From the NCBI RefSeq assembly GCF_023973825.1, contig NC_090125.1:1547501-1611500 (forward strand): a stretch of 64,000 nt of DNA, written 5' to 3'. Position 1 is the first letter of the stretch. Each line of letters starts with the position of its first letter. The position numbers and the translations under genes were made by a program. The stretch is from Plasmodium brasilianum. Its lineage: Eukaryota; Apicomplexa; Aconoidasida; Haemosporida; Plasmodiidae. The notes under the pieces were generated by a model that saw only the letters and a program-made list of their open reading frames with translations, made no database searches and was not told where the DNA came from. Below, piece after piece: positions 24,942 to 35,751 of this stretch.

Positions 24942-25617
24942 TTTTATTTTTTTTTTTTAATTTTAACATATGCGCCATAACGCAAGTTATATTCTTAGTT
25001 TAAGAAACTACCTTTTCAGTTAAACGTTATTGCGACAACATGAAATGTGACAGCCTTTTTGCTTTATCTTTTTTATACTACTATTTTGTATTACTATTTT
25101 GTATTACTATTTTGTATTACTATTTTGTATTACTATTTTGTATTACTATTTTGTATTACTATTTTGTATTACTATTTTGTATTACTTTTTTGTATTACTA
25201 TTTTGTATTACTATTTTGTATTACTTTTTTGTATTACTTTTTTGTATTACTTTTTTGTATTACTATTTTATATTACTATTTTGTATTACTATTTTGTATT
25301 ACTTTTTTTTTTTTTTTTTTTTTTTACTTCTTTATTTCCCATATTTTTTTGAAATTATATACTTTTTCACGTTCTTTATTTTTTTTTTTATTTTATCCAT
25401 TTTATTTTTATCTTTCCACGTAAAAATTGTTTCAAACAATATTGTGCATTTCTCGAACGTTGTTTCCTCGTGAACTTTTGGAAACTACGATACCTGATAA
25501 ACCCGTTACTACCCCAGCTACACTCTTGCTAGACTGTACGTGTCCATTTTGTAGGTGCGTCTCCTTGAAGAAGATTTAAATGTTTACTTCTGTTTCAGGT
25601 CTTATGTGTCGAGTTTT
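24477..25617. other. Convergent intergenic region with microsatellites
   Basis: Separates the convergent genes ending at 24476 (+) and 25618 (-). It holds an ATT/TAG trinucleotide tract (about 24825-24940) and a 13-bp array, below. Otherwise only T-rich low-complexity sequence is seen. Confidence 0.7.
25075..25305. repeat. 13-bp tandem repeat
   Basis: About 17 copies of TATTACTATTTTG, with a TTTTTTG variant. It keeps all three plus frames open as Tyr/Phe/Leu/Val-rich repeats, which are not taken as genes. Confidence 0.9.
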
Positions 25618-28600
25618 CTACTTATCATATTGAAAGAAAAAATTGGTGCAATAATATCTTTTCCTAATATCTTTTACATTATTGTTAATTCCTTTTGCAT
25701 AGCTATGCACAATGTTCTTATCATTGGTAATGTTTTCCTTAATGTAACTTCTAAAGCTTTTTTTTAATATGCTCTTATATTTTGTTTCGTTCCACATATT
25801 TCCGTTAGCTTGATCTAAGAACCCCTCATCCTCTTTGTTTTTTTGTACAGTATACTTGCTCCTCCAGTATTCATTATTCCCATTGTATAACATAATGATC
25901 TGATGTTTTTTCTTACGTTCCTCTGTGTCTTCATATATTTTTCCATACTTTGGTAAATGGTATTTCTGAATAGCTTTTTTTCCACTCTTTTCCTTAATCC
26001 TTTCTTCTATATTCTCTTCCTCGTTCTCTGACACTACTTCGTTGTAATAAAAGCTGTAGGGATATTTCTTAATACATTCAATTAAAGCTATATAACTTTT
26101 CATCTTGTCTATATTGGAATGGTTAATTTTCGTGTATGAGTTAATGATTTGGTGCAGTGCTCTTATTTTTTCAATATAATATTTTATTTTATCAATTAGT
26201 TTTTTCCTTTCTTTATTCTCTACATCTTGACAACTTTTATATATTCTTTCATTATTTTTTTTTTTTGTGCATTCTGGGGTTTTTTCATTCATTAAATGCT
26301 CCGTTTCGAATACCCCATTGGGGAATTTCCACCCGGTTCGTCCTACGTTTCTGTTCTCACATATGCCACTACCATTGTTCGTACTAGTAGTGGTGGTAGT
26401 GCTATCCACAGAATCAACAGCAGCGATAGCAGTGTGGGTAGCACGGTTATCAGCAGTGGCAGTACTGGTAGCTCTAGTCGCATCCATATGATCTCCATTA
26501 TTGTAGCTTATGTTATCAAAATAAAAGATGCATGTTTCTACTTCGAACGAATAGTCCTGCTTCATGTATTCGTACAGCAAAATCTTTTTCAAATACGTTC
26601 TGTAATTACATAAAATTTTTATCACATTCAATTTGTCATTTTTATTTAAATAACAAAAATCCTCATTAATTTTTTTTATTATATTAATATTATCAAACTT
26701 TTGTCTTTCCTCCTCTGAAAAAAATTCAGATTTAACAGAGGACTTATCATCCAAAGAGTTAGACAGAAAAGAGAAATTATATGCACTACTGTTAGTGTTA
26801 TGTTTATCGTAAAGGTTATCACACGGCATATCACACGGCATATCACACGGCATATCACACGGCATATCACACGGCATATCACACGGCATATCATACGGCA
26901 TATCATACAACATTGTGTATCTTTTCCTTTTTTCATCAATTATATCCATCCCTTTTCTAAATGCAGATCCGTCTCTAATACCAGCGTCATTGTCTAAATC
27001 GTGCATTTGCGTATATTCCTTTGTTAGTCCCTTCCTGATTTCGTTCTCTCCTTTACTCGTCTGAATTACCTTATTAATAAGCCTTTTCCTACTCATATCC
27101 ATTCGACTTATGTCATTAGTTGAATTAGCAGAAATGGAAACGAGGGAATTGTTCAAGTTAGTTCTTCTACTCTCACATTCGAAGTTGAAGTGGTCCAAGT
27201 TACAGTCTAATTCGCGGTCAAAGCCACGGTTGATAGCACATTTAGAACTGCATTCCTTCGTGTGCTTCACTTCGTTATGACTGCTATTTACGCACTCATC
27301 AACGCATGCGTTCCTATTTTTTTCCTGTATCTCCTTTAATCCCGAGTATTTTCCGATATTTTCCTTCTTTACATGAATGTTGTTACTACCACATTTCCTC
27401 TTATATCTAACATTACATTCATTTTGGTTATTCTCCCTACAATTTGCTTCTCTATCCACATTGTCATATGTAGAATCTTCCCTCATGTAACTCTCGCATT
27501 TTTCAATTTTCCCTTTACACCCCATATTTTTAGGAAACGCGGTTAGTACAGTTTTCCCTCTATTGTTGTTAAAATTTGTAAGAACAAGACCTTCCTTTGT
27601 GATCATACGAAGGTGGGAAGTACTAGCAGAAGCAGTAGTGGTAGATGCAACGCCAGTTATAGAAGCAGAGGACATATCAGCAGTTGTACCATTTTCACAG
27701 CTCTCATCGCACCTCCTCCTCCTCTTCACGTTATCGTGTCTGTTGAATGTTTCTTTACTGCAACTGCTTCTTTTGTAGTGCCCTGATTTATTGATGTTTT
27801 TTCCAGGTCCATCGGAACGTTCCACTTCAGGGGGCATCTCCAATTCCACGTCTTCTTCTCTTCGTGGTTCTTTCCGAACTAGCCTGTTTGCACAGGTCCT
27901 ATGCATATCTACTATTCCTTTTGTTGCTGTGCCATTTATGCACCTTTGATACATATTCTCATGTATATTAACATGATCATTGACAAAATTGCGCTTTTTA
28001 TTTACTAACACGTTCTTATTATTATTTCTGTCATAAATTATATCGTGAATGCCCTTTTCATTATTATGAACACTGTAAGGTAATTCATTATATATTCCTT
28101 TACTTCTATCTCTTACGATTTCATTCTTTCCTTTAATGTATATATTTACTGTATCATAATTATCAGTGTTTATAGTGTTTAACTCTGTTTCCTTTTTTAC
28201 TTTAAAATAAAATGGTACGTTTTTATGATTAATAAAAACAATATGGTTATATGTACTTCCAGTTTTAAAGATAGAACAGCTGTTTCTATTATTATGTAGA
28301 TCCTCTTTCCCTCTAGATGTTATTGCCACCTCAGAATAAGATTTACCAATACATTTATAATTTTTTTTTAACGTATTTTCAATTTTATCACTATGATTTG
28401 TTCCAAGTTTTATACTGCTATTCCTTCCCTGTATCTTCAACGGATTACCATTTCTTATAATATAATTTTTTTCATAACATTTGGAGGGATACATTTCAAA
28501 ATTTTTATTTTCTATTTCATAGGGAGATAATGGCATCTCTTCATTTTTCTGTTTTTCTTCTTCATTCCTCGTTCTGTCATTATTATATCCTTCTTCACTC

Positions 28601-30399
28601 CTCGTTCTACCGTTATTGTTTCTTTCTTCACTCCTCGTTCTGTCATTATTATATCCTTCTTCACTCCTCGTTCTACCGTTATTGTTTCTTTCTTCACTCC
28701 TCGTTCTGTCATTATTATATCCTTCTTCACTCCTCGTTCTACCGTTATTGTTTCTTTCTTCATTCCTCGTTCTGTTGTTATTATATGCTCCTTCACTCCT
28801 TGTTCTACTGCAATTAATTCCTCCTTCAAGTTGTTTACCGTCCTTGTTAAACTCATGTTCCTTGTCTTCGACCTCGTTTAATTTATATATTAGAGAACTT
28901 TCTGTTAATAGGACGCTTATGCTGTTCAAGTTCCTAGTTTTAATGGTACCATTCGCGTCGATACACCCACCCTCTTCGATTTCGTTCCGAGTATTTGTAA
29001 CGTTGTTCGTTGCGCTAATAAGGTGGACTTCCTCATTGTTTCCCACATCTATCATATCGTGTTCTTCACTGATGACGCTCCCTACATTATTAGCGCTTTC
29101 CACATTAACGATACTTCCCATATTAGTAACGCTTCCAGCATTATGAGAACCTTCCCCACTAAATGCGCCAATCCCATTTAGTTTTCTCCTCTTGTCATTG
29201 GTGAACTCAATTGTATGCTGACCAGTTGGTCGACTATTGTGAAGACTTAATTTGTTGAGCGTCTTCTTCTCACAAGGCTGAAGGCTTCGACTTCTGTAAG
29301 TGTAATTTTTTGGGCTTGATAATTTGAAAGTATAAAAAAATTTAACAAAAGAACATATAACCACATCATCTGGATATGTTAAATCTTTTCTGTTCATAAT
29401 TTTTTTTTTTACTTGCTCAATTAAAGAAATTTTGGATTGTATAATATTTTCCATACTTACAAATTTACTATTAAAAAATAATTTTTGAAAAACTTTCTCG
29501 TTTTTCTTAACAAAACTTATATACAAATTACAAATACATTCATTGTTCTTTTTACAAAAAAATAATTGAGAATTATATATTTGTATTTTATTTTTATATG
29601 CAATTATTTTGACAAACAAGGAAATTAAATATGCACATGAGTGTATATCTTTCATGTATTTAAAAAAATCAGAGAAATGAGTAACATTTTTATAAAAAAC
29701 AAAGGAATAATCATAAATATCAAATTGTAATTTATTTAAATCTATTTGATAATAATTATAATTTTTCAAAAATTTATATACTTCTTCATTTGTTATGATA
29801 TAATTACATACTTCTTTTTTTACTATAAATGAATGGTTATTATTTATCTTTATGTTGTATTTGTCCATAATAAAAAAAATTAAAGAGTCAAAGGTATCCT
29901 TTAAAGCAACTCTTATATTTGATACCTTATCCCCTTCAACTTTGCAATTGTGAACGTAATTGTTTTGCTTAATCTGTTTTTTGTCTTTTTCCATATATGA
30001 AAGCGGAATATTATTATTCTTTTTTCTTGCTGAATCAATAATTCTTTTCAATTCGCTATTTTTCTTTACTATACACACACTTTTCATTTCCGATATATTT
30101 TCCAGAAAAATTACATGTATGCATCCCTGATATGCATTTTTGCTTAGTTTGAAAAAGGTTAAATTACATGCTTTTATAAAAAAATTATTATGCTGAAAAA
30201 CGTCTAGTACTTCTTCATAAAGACTTAAAATGTCCAAATCAAAAGAACTATACCCTTTTTTAATATCTGTGTATTCCTTCTTCGCTTCTCTAATTTTTAG
30301 CATCTCGTGGTACTTACCCACCATCAAGTTATAGCTGCCACTCTTTTGCAAGTATTGATGAATAATGTCATATGTTAACAACTTATCTACTTCGTCCAT
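25618..30399 (-). CDS. 1593-residue conserved-type Plasmodium protein, LisH-like N-terminus
   Basis: I do not recognise this protein. It is one uninterrupted frame starting MDEVDKLLTYDIIHQYLQKS. The first about 35 residues resemble a LisH dimerisation motif (a Leu, then Y-x-x-x-x-Y-L-x-x-S), which is an inference from pattern only. Residues about 60-360 are rich in aromatic and hydrophobic residues without low complexity, so they are likely folded. After that the protein is disordered and Asn/Arg/Glu-rich. It includes 22-residue repeats around RTRSEERNNNG and RTRSEEGYNND (about 534-615) and MPCD tetrapeptide repeats (about 1167-1194). A Thr/Ser/Asn run is near 1340. The last about 200 residues are again mostly free of repeats and end FFFQYDK. 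It is convergent with the gene ending at 24476. No enzymatic motif is visible. Confidence 0.8.
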   Translation of the reverse strand: MDEVDKLLTYDIIHQYLQKSGSYNLMVGKYHEMLKIREAKKEYTDIKKGYSSFDLDILSLYEEVLDVFQHNNFFIKACNLTFFKLSKNAYQGCIHVIFLENISEMKSVCIVKKNSELKRIIDSARKKNNNIPLSYMEKDKKQIKQNNYVHNCKVEGDKVSNIRVALKDTFDSLIFFIMDKYNIKINNNHSFIVKKEVCNYIITNEEVYKFLKNYNYYQIDLNKLQFDIYDYSFVFYKNVTHFSDFFKYMKDIHSCAYLISLFVKIIAYKNKIQIYNSQLFFCKKNNECICNLYISFVKKNEKVFQKLFFNSKFVSMENIIQSKISLIEQVKKKIMNRKDLTYPDDVVICSFVKFFYTFKLSSPKNYTYRSRSLQPCEKKTLNKLSLHNSRPTGQHTIEFTNDKRRKLNGIGAFSGEGSHNAGSVTNMGSIVNVESANNVGSVISEEHDMIDVGNNEEVHLISATNNVTNTRNEIEEGGCIDANGTIKTRNLNSISVLLTESSLIYKLNEVEDKEHEFNKDGKQLEGGINCSRTRSEGAYNNNRTRNEERNNNGRTRSEEGYNNDRTRSEERNNNGRTRSEEGYNNDRTRSEERNNNGRTRSEEGYNNDRTRNEEEKQKNEEMPLSPYEIENKNFEMYPSKCYEKNYIIRNGNPLKIQGRNSSIKLGTNHSDKIENTLKKNYKCIGKSYSEVAITSRGKEDLHNNRNSCSIFKTGSTYNHIVFINHKNVPFYFKVKKETELNTINTDNYDTVNIYIKGKNEIVRDRSKGIYNELPYSVHNNEKGIHDIIYDRNNNKNVLVNKKRNFVNDHVNIHENMYQRCINGTATKGIVDMHRTCANRLVRKEPRREEDVELEMPPEVERSDGPGKNINKSGHYKRSSCSKETFNRHDNVKRRRRCDESCENGTTADMSSASITGVASTTTASASTSHLRMITKEGLVLTNFNNNRGKTVLTAFPKNMGCKGKIEKCESYMREDSTYDNVDREANCRENNQNECNVRYKRKCGSNNIHVKKENIGKYSGLKEIQEKNRNACVDECVNSSHNEVKHTKECSSKCAINRGFDRELDCNLDHFNFECESRRTNLNNSLVSISANSTNDISRMDMSRKRLINKVIQTSKGENEIRKGLTKEYTQMHDLDNDAGIRDGSAFRKGMDIIDEKRKRYTMLYDMPYDMPCDMPCDMPCDMPCDMPCDMPCDNLYDKHNTNSSAYNFSFLSNSLDDKSSVKSEFFSEEERQKFDNINIIKKINEDFCYLNKNDKLNVIKILCNYRTYLKKILLYEYMKQDYSFEVETCIFYFDNISYNNGDHMDATRATSTATADNRATHTAIAAVDSVDSTTTTTSTNNGSGICENRNVGRTGWKFPNGVFETEHLMNEKTPECTKKKNNERIYKSCQDVENKERKKLIDKIKYYIEKIRALHQIINSYTKINHSNIDKMKSYIALIECIKKYPYSFYYNEVVSENEEENIEERIKEKSGKKAIQKYHLPKYGKIYEDTEERKKKHQIIMLYNGNNEYWRSKYTVQKNKEDEGFLDQANGNMWNETKYKSILKKSFRSYIKENITNDKNIVHSYAKGINNNVKDIRKRYYCTNFFFQYDK
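26818..26904. repeat. 12-bp coding repeat (MPCD units)
   Basis: About seven copies of ATCACACGGCAT on the plus strand encode MPCD/MPYD on the minus strand within the 1593-residue protein. Confidence 0.9.
28555..28800. repeat. 66-bp coding repeat
   Basis: A 66-bp unit (22 residues, built from two related 11-residue halves) is repeated about 3.5 times in the 1593-residue protein. Units are nearly identical at the DNA level, so the array is probably young and variable. Confidence 0.85.
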
Positions 30400-30436
30400 G
30401 TTTGTGTTCGTAACTATACTACACTATAAAACAAAT

Positions 30437-30640
30437 TATTGCACCTTAATATAATTTTATACACCTTAATATAATTTTATACACCTTAATATAATTTTAT
30501 ACACCTTAATATAATTTTATACACCTTAATATAATTTTATACACCTTAATATAATTTTATACACCTTAATATAATTTTATACACCTTAACATAATTTTAT
30601 ACACTTTTATATAATTTTTTACACCTTAATATAATTTAAT
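30437..30640. repeat. 20-bp tandem repeat upstream of a gene
   Basis: About ten copies of TTATACACCTTAATATAATT, starting under 40 bp upstream of the ATG of the gene at 25618-30399. It therefore sits in its 5' leader or core promoter. Confidence 0.9.
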
Positions 30641-31249
30641 ATATTATTATATTATTATATATTTATGTGCCTTATAATGTAATAATGTAAAAGTATCGTT
30701 AAATAGTTAAGCCAAAGAGTCTTAAATCCCAATAGGAAAAAAAAAAAAAAAAAAAAGGAAAAAAAACAAAAGGTAGTACGACTCTTTTTTTTTTTTTTAG
30801 AACAAAATGTATCTGCACGTTCAGAATATTTTTCTACATAGGACAGAAATAAAATAATCTGTATTTTAGTATATTTGTGCATATATTTTATATACTGGTA
30901 ATGTTGATATGCACTGGTAATACTTCTATATAATGGTTTACATTGGTAATTTCTTTTATTACTATTTTTGTATTTTCCGGTTTTTGTATACAACTATGTA
31001 CACAAATAAAAGGGGGGAAAAAAAAATGTACAAGTCAGGTAAGTCGAAAATATAAAGTAGGTAGAAAGTTGTACAACTAAAGTGTTTAGAAAGAGTACAC
31101 TAAATAAAAGGGAGAAAATGGAGAAAAGGAAAAGGAAAAAAAGGTACGGAAAATTCAGAAAAAAGTTAGAAAATGTGCGAAAAATATTTTTAAAAGGTTC
31201 TTAAAATGGGAAATTAAGAAAAAAAAATAATAAAATAAATAATAAAAAA

Positions 31250-31748
31250 AATAAAATCAAAATAAAATTAATCAAAATCAAAATAAAATTAATCAAAATC
31301 AAAATAAAATTAATCAAAATCAAAATAAAATTAATCAAAATCAAAATAAAATCAATCAAAATCAAAATAAAATTAATCAAAATCAAAATAAAATTAATCA
31401 AAATCAAAATAAAATTAATCAAAATCAAAATAAAATTAATCAAAATCAAAATAAAATTAATCAAAATCAAAATAAAATCAATCAAAATCAAAATAAAATT
31501 AATCAAAATCAAAATAAAATTAATCAAAATCAAAATAAAATTAATCAAAATCAAAATAAAATTAATCAAAATCAAAATAAAATCAATCAAAATCAAAATA
31601 AAATTAATCAAAATCAAAATAAAATCAATCAAAATCAAAATAAAATCAATCAAAATCAAAATAAAATCAATCAAAATCAAAATAAAATCAATCAAAATCA
31701 AAATAAAATCAATCAAAATCAAAATAAAATCAATCAAAATCAAAATAA
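31250..31748. repeat. 21-bp tandem repeat, about 23 copies
   Basis: Uniform 21-bp units of the form AATCAAAATCAAAATAAAAT plus one base, differing at one T/C position. The period is a multiple of three, so a minus-strand frame of 197 codons stays open (FILILID/N repeats). It is judged non-coding because flanks give no exon signals. Confidence 0.9.
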
Positions 31749-32059
31749 AAATGTGGATAAATACATAAAAGCAGAAGAAATTATAACGACACAAGTATTT
31801 TTTTCAGTAACACCTGTTGGTTTTTTCATAAATACAATGACATGTACGACACAAAAGTATATATATACATTTATGTACGTATGTAAACATATAGTATACG
31901 AATTTTGAGAAGACGTTCAACTTGTTATATATGTGTAGAGAAATTATTGTTCCTTTTCAAAATTTATAAGAACATTTTTTTAATATTTCTTTCCTGGTTT
32001 GTTTTTTTTTTAAATTACACTTCTGTGTTCACATGCGTATTTATTTTTGCATCCATTTT

Positions 32060-32215
32060 TACATTCCTTTTTGCACTACTTTTTACATTGCTTTTTACAT
32101 TCCTTTTTGCACTACTTTTTACATTGCTTTTTACATTCCTTTTTGCGCTGATTTTTACATTGCTTTTTACATTCCTTTTTGCGCTGATTTTTACATTGCT
32201 TTTTACATTCCTTTT
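32060..32215. repeat. 36-bp T-rich tandem repeat
   Basis: About four copies of a unit containing TTTTTACATTGCTTTTTACA and TTCCTTTTTGC. Not taken as coding. Confidence 0.8.
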
Positions 32216-32582
32216 TTTGCTCTAACTTTTGCATTGCTTTTTTTTTTTTGTTCACTTTTGTATCTATTTCAATTTTATTAATATTTTTTTTCGAGCTCTA
32301 TTAGTACACACTATAATCGAGGGAAGTGCATGAACGTTTTGCAAATATATTAAAAAATTTGTGTAATTCCCTCTTCACTACTTAATAAATCTCTATTTGA
32401 TCAAACGTTTTTTTCTTCCCCTTTTTTTATATAAGACAACCAAATGGTGTATTTTTTTTTTATAGTTATGTGTATACATAGAAAATGAAATGGAAATGTT
32501 TGTGTGCGACTTTTGTTTCATGTGCAATTCCTTTTACACAAATGTGTACAACATATGCATGCGCAATGAACACTTTTTCTTA

Positions 32583-32705
32583 TTTTTTCTTTTTCTCACT
32601 TATTTCTTCTTTTTTTTTCTTTTTCTCACTTATTTCTTCTTTTTTTTTCTTTTTCTCACTTATTTCTTCTTTTTTTTTCTTTTTCTCACTTATTTTTTCT
32701 TTTTT
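32583..32705. repeat. 30-bp pyrimidine tandem repeat
   Basis: Four copies of a 30-bp unit around TTTTTCTCACTTATTTCTTC. Confidence 0.85.
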
Positions 32706-33609
32706 TTTCTTTTTTTTCTATTAATTCTCTTTTTTAATCCATTTCATTTCAATGTTTTTACCGAATTTTTAAGCATATCAAATAGGCATTATAAATGATT
32801 TATGAGATAAAACGCATAAAGCTCACCAAACAGTACGATATATCTTACAGTATATATTCATCTTAAGCTACCCTCCCATATCCTCTACGCAACAAAAAAA
32901 AAAAAAACTGTATGATCAAAGGTAATATTAACCATTGTTTCTAATTTTTTATTTACATAAATAATAATAAAAAAAAAAAAAACCCTTTATTTTTCCAAAC
33001 ACTGAAAATGTAAAATTAAATAGAATAAATAGCACATTTTTTTAGTTTACTGACAGTGTTGCAATGTAGTATGTTCATATATATATATATATATTTTATA
33101 TATAATTGAGAATTGCACTTCCATAAATGATCATCTATTTTTTTCAATTTCACCTTACATGTTAATGCAATATATAAGGGAAAAAAAAAAAAAAATTTAT
33201 ACACATACATAGATAGGAAGTTGGGAAAAAAAGAATTCAAAATATTTGAAGATAGCTATAAAAAGAAATTCAAAAAAAATAAGCAGAGAGCTTAATAAAC
33301 AAGTTCACTCCTTATTAATGAAACGTTTTATAAATTTTAAAGATGCTGATCCAATGAAAAATATTTAATAATAGAAATTGGAGTATTACACATATTAAAT
33401 GGAAAAATATTCTTCTGTAATTTATTTTTATATATTTTCTTTTTTTTTTTTTTTTTTTTAAGCTATTTTTCGCAATTTTTTTTTTTTAAATAAAATACAA
33501 AATTACATACTTATATGTTAATAATACTGAGAACTGTTTTGCTTTATTTGACATTATTTTGTTTTGCTATATTTTTTTTTTTTTCGTTCCTCGTAAATAT
33601 TCTGTAAAA

Positions 33610-34389
33610 ATGCTTAGATCAGTTTTTGCGTTACATACATATCTTCATTCATTTAAGGTATTAAAAAATTTTTAATTAAAAAATAAAAAAAAATTCAAAA
33701 TAGAATAAAAAATGCTATATGAACGATTGCTTAAAAGCGAAGGTGTAATTTTGTTTTGTTTCAATTCAATGAAGTTACGAACTGATCCATAATGTTCGTG
33801 AATTTTTCTAATTATTATTAGCATTTTTTTATATTACCACCAATATATTTATTTATGCATGTGTGTGTGTTTTTCATTGTAGAAAGGGGGAGTACCCAAG
33901 AAGAATTTTCTATACTTGAAACAAGTAACTTTCCTTTCTTTCATTTTTGCACACACATATATGTAATTATGGCTGTAACATTATACTTTTTAAAAAAAAA
34001 ATTTTTTTTTTTTAATGCTACTTTAATATATAATGGTATGGCATCTTTTCTCTGTTCGTTTTACCATTATTTTTTTTTTTTTCCCCTTTGTTAAATAGTT
34101 TACCTGTATATATGTGTTTATAAATTTCGTAATCAAACTGTATAAAATATTGTGTATCTGGTATTTTAAAATATTTTGTATAAAAGCTGAGCTCATCTTC
34201 TATATCTTTGTTGTTGTTTTCTTTTTTTATTTTTTATAGGAGAAGTTAATATGCAACCAGCAAACTCCCTTACATATATATAATGCAACAAAGTTTTCGA
34301 AGAAGTCAATGAATCATAGATTGTTCTATATAAATTGGGTTTTCGTCTTTTTATTTCTAGACATGTGTAATAGTCATTTAGATATATGA
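33610..34389 (+). CDS. Three-exon microprotein, possible mitochondrial protein
   Basis: Not recognised. Exons are 33610-33657, 33883-33924 and 34240-34389. They are joined at GTATTA..TGTAG and GTAACT..TATAG, all phase 0, and the second acceptor has a strong T-tract. The product is 79 residues. It starts MLRSVFALHTYLHSFK, an Arg-containing amphipathic sequence like a mitochondrial presequence. The next exons read KGGVPKKNFLYLKQ and EKLICNQQTPLHIYNATKFS. A hydrophobic stretch (about 58-70) lies near the C-terminus. The gene sits upstream of FIS1 in tail-to-tail orientation. An alternative third exon beginning at 34099 is also open but consists almost only of Phe/Tyr/Ile/Lys. A mitochondrial location is inferred from composition only. 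Confidence 0.5.
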
Positions 34390-34699
34390 ATATAAAAAAA
34401 GAAAAAGAAAAGAGACACTGCAATTAAAACTATTATTCTTTCCGTACTTCGAAAATACATATATACTTATACATGTATAAGTAATGTATGGATAATAGAT
34501 GTACATACATGTACATTACATTTTACATAGGTGTATTACGTTGTTCGTAAGTTATAAAACCACTACTGTAAAAAACAAAAACGTGCATATAAACATATTG
34601 CACTTTGGTTAATTTTTAAACTTTTATTTTATTTTATATTTGTTGTGTACTTATGAACAGTTATGAAATTAATAAGACTTCCAAAAAAAAAAAAAAAAG

Positions 34700-34815
34700 G
34701 TTAAATATAAAAAATAAAATATAAATCATAAAAAATGGAATATAAAAAATAGAATATAAAAAATGGAATATAAAAAATAGAATATAAAAAATAGAATATA
34801 AAAAATATAAAATAG
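34700..34815. repeat. A-rich degenerate repeat downstream of two genes
   Basis: Variants of AATATAAAAAATAGAATAT lie in the shared 3' region of the convergent genes ending at 34389 (+) and 34870 (-). Confidence 0.75.
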
Positions 34816-34869
34816 TATATAATATAAAATGGTGAAACAAAAATCATAAATTTATCCTCTACAAAAAAA

Positions 34870-35751
34870 TTAAAAATATTTAAAAGATTTAAAAGATAGA
34901 TAAATTCCACACGCTGTAAGTGCAACTAACAATGCACCTATTAATCCGTCTGATGATATTAAATCAAACAACAAGCTTTTTAAAGCTAAGGCATTACTGT
35001 TTCTTGCATCAATTTTTAACAGTGCATTTAAATAGTTTTTTGCTTTTTTATAATCTCTTAATTTTATATGTGCTATAGCTAGCTGGTATAAACAATCAAT
35101 GCGATTGTAATTTATAAGTAATAATTCGTGCAACAAAGACGAAGCATATTTTATATTTTTTAAATCGGACGAACATATTAATAAACAGGCGTAATCGAAT
35201 TGTGTCTTCGGCATTACGTGGTCAACCGACAACTCCTGCAAAATAAGCAAAACATACATGGGTTTATGTACACATGTGTGTGTGTATGTACGTATGTGTA
35301 TAAATGTATGTGTATGTACGTATGTGTATGTACGTATGTGTATAAATGTATGTGTATATGTATATGTATATGTATATATATGTATGTGTTTATGTATATA
35401 TATGTATGTGTTTATGTGTACATTTCTTCCGTTAATTTAAACCAATACATTTGAAGTTACACTAGCGCATTTATGCACACAGTTGGAGTAAATATAGCAT
35501 AAGACATATACACACAACTGAGGTACATATAAGCAACAGTTAAACACTCACAGATCTGTATATATAGTGAAAAATAATAGGCATTTTCAGGTGCTCAATA
35601 TATATATATACACAGGCATATGTTAATATATATATCAGTACGAGAACATATCTTACAGCTATTTTTGCAAACTAAATTTTTCATTCCTTACAGTTTCGTA
35701 TTCGTTTTTCAGTCTTTGAAGTTCAATTTTCAGAAACTCTGGTTTGTCCAT
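34870..35751 (-). CDS. FIS1: Mitochondrial fission protein FIS1
   Basis: FIS1 is a tail-anchored outer-membrane protein that recruits fission machinery to mitochondria (and peroxisomes in other eukaryotes). Exon 1 is 35751-35692 (MDKPEFLKIELQRLKNEYET) and exon 2 is 35235-34870, with a GTAAGG donor, TTTTGCAG acceptor and phase 0. The 141-residue product is close to the usual FIS1 length of about 150. Residues about 20-110 form the TPR-like helical bundle (FDYACLLICSSDL, then a repeat around CLYQLAIAHIKLRDYKKAKN). Residues about 117-134 (GLIGALLVALTACGIYLS) form the C-terminal membrane anchor, followed by a short basic tail (KSFKYF). Without exon 1 the first helix would be missing, so the intron is needed. 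The identification rests on the fold pattern, length and tail anchor. Confidence 0.85.
35270..35425. repeat. TG/TA-rich microsatellite in the FIS1 intron
   Basis: Runs of TATGTGTATGTACG and TATATGTATATG fill much of the 456-nt FIS1 intron. Confidence 0.8.

Larger units (their letters stand above)
30400..33609. other. 3.2-kb repeat-rich intergenic region
   Basis: Separates the divergent genes starting at 30399 (-) and 33610 (+). Four tandem arrays fill much of it: 30437-30640 (20 bp), 31250-31748 (21 bp), 32060-32215 (36 bp) and 32583-32705 (30 bp). A T-tract ending in ATAG at 32465 leads into a Cys-rich open stretch discussed in the findings. No gene could be confirmed. Confidence 0.6.

Noticed and set aside
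25040..25473. Plus-strand Tyr/Phe/Val/Leu-rich frames
   Set aside because: Generated by the 13-bp TATTACTATTTTG array.
31201..31794. 197-codon minus-strand frame of FILILID repeats
   Set aside because: It is wholly the translation of a 21-bp A-rich tandem repeat; other frames are similarly open and no flanking exon signals exist.
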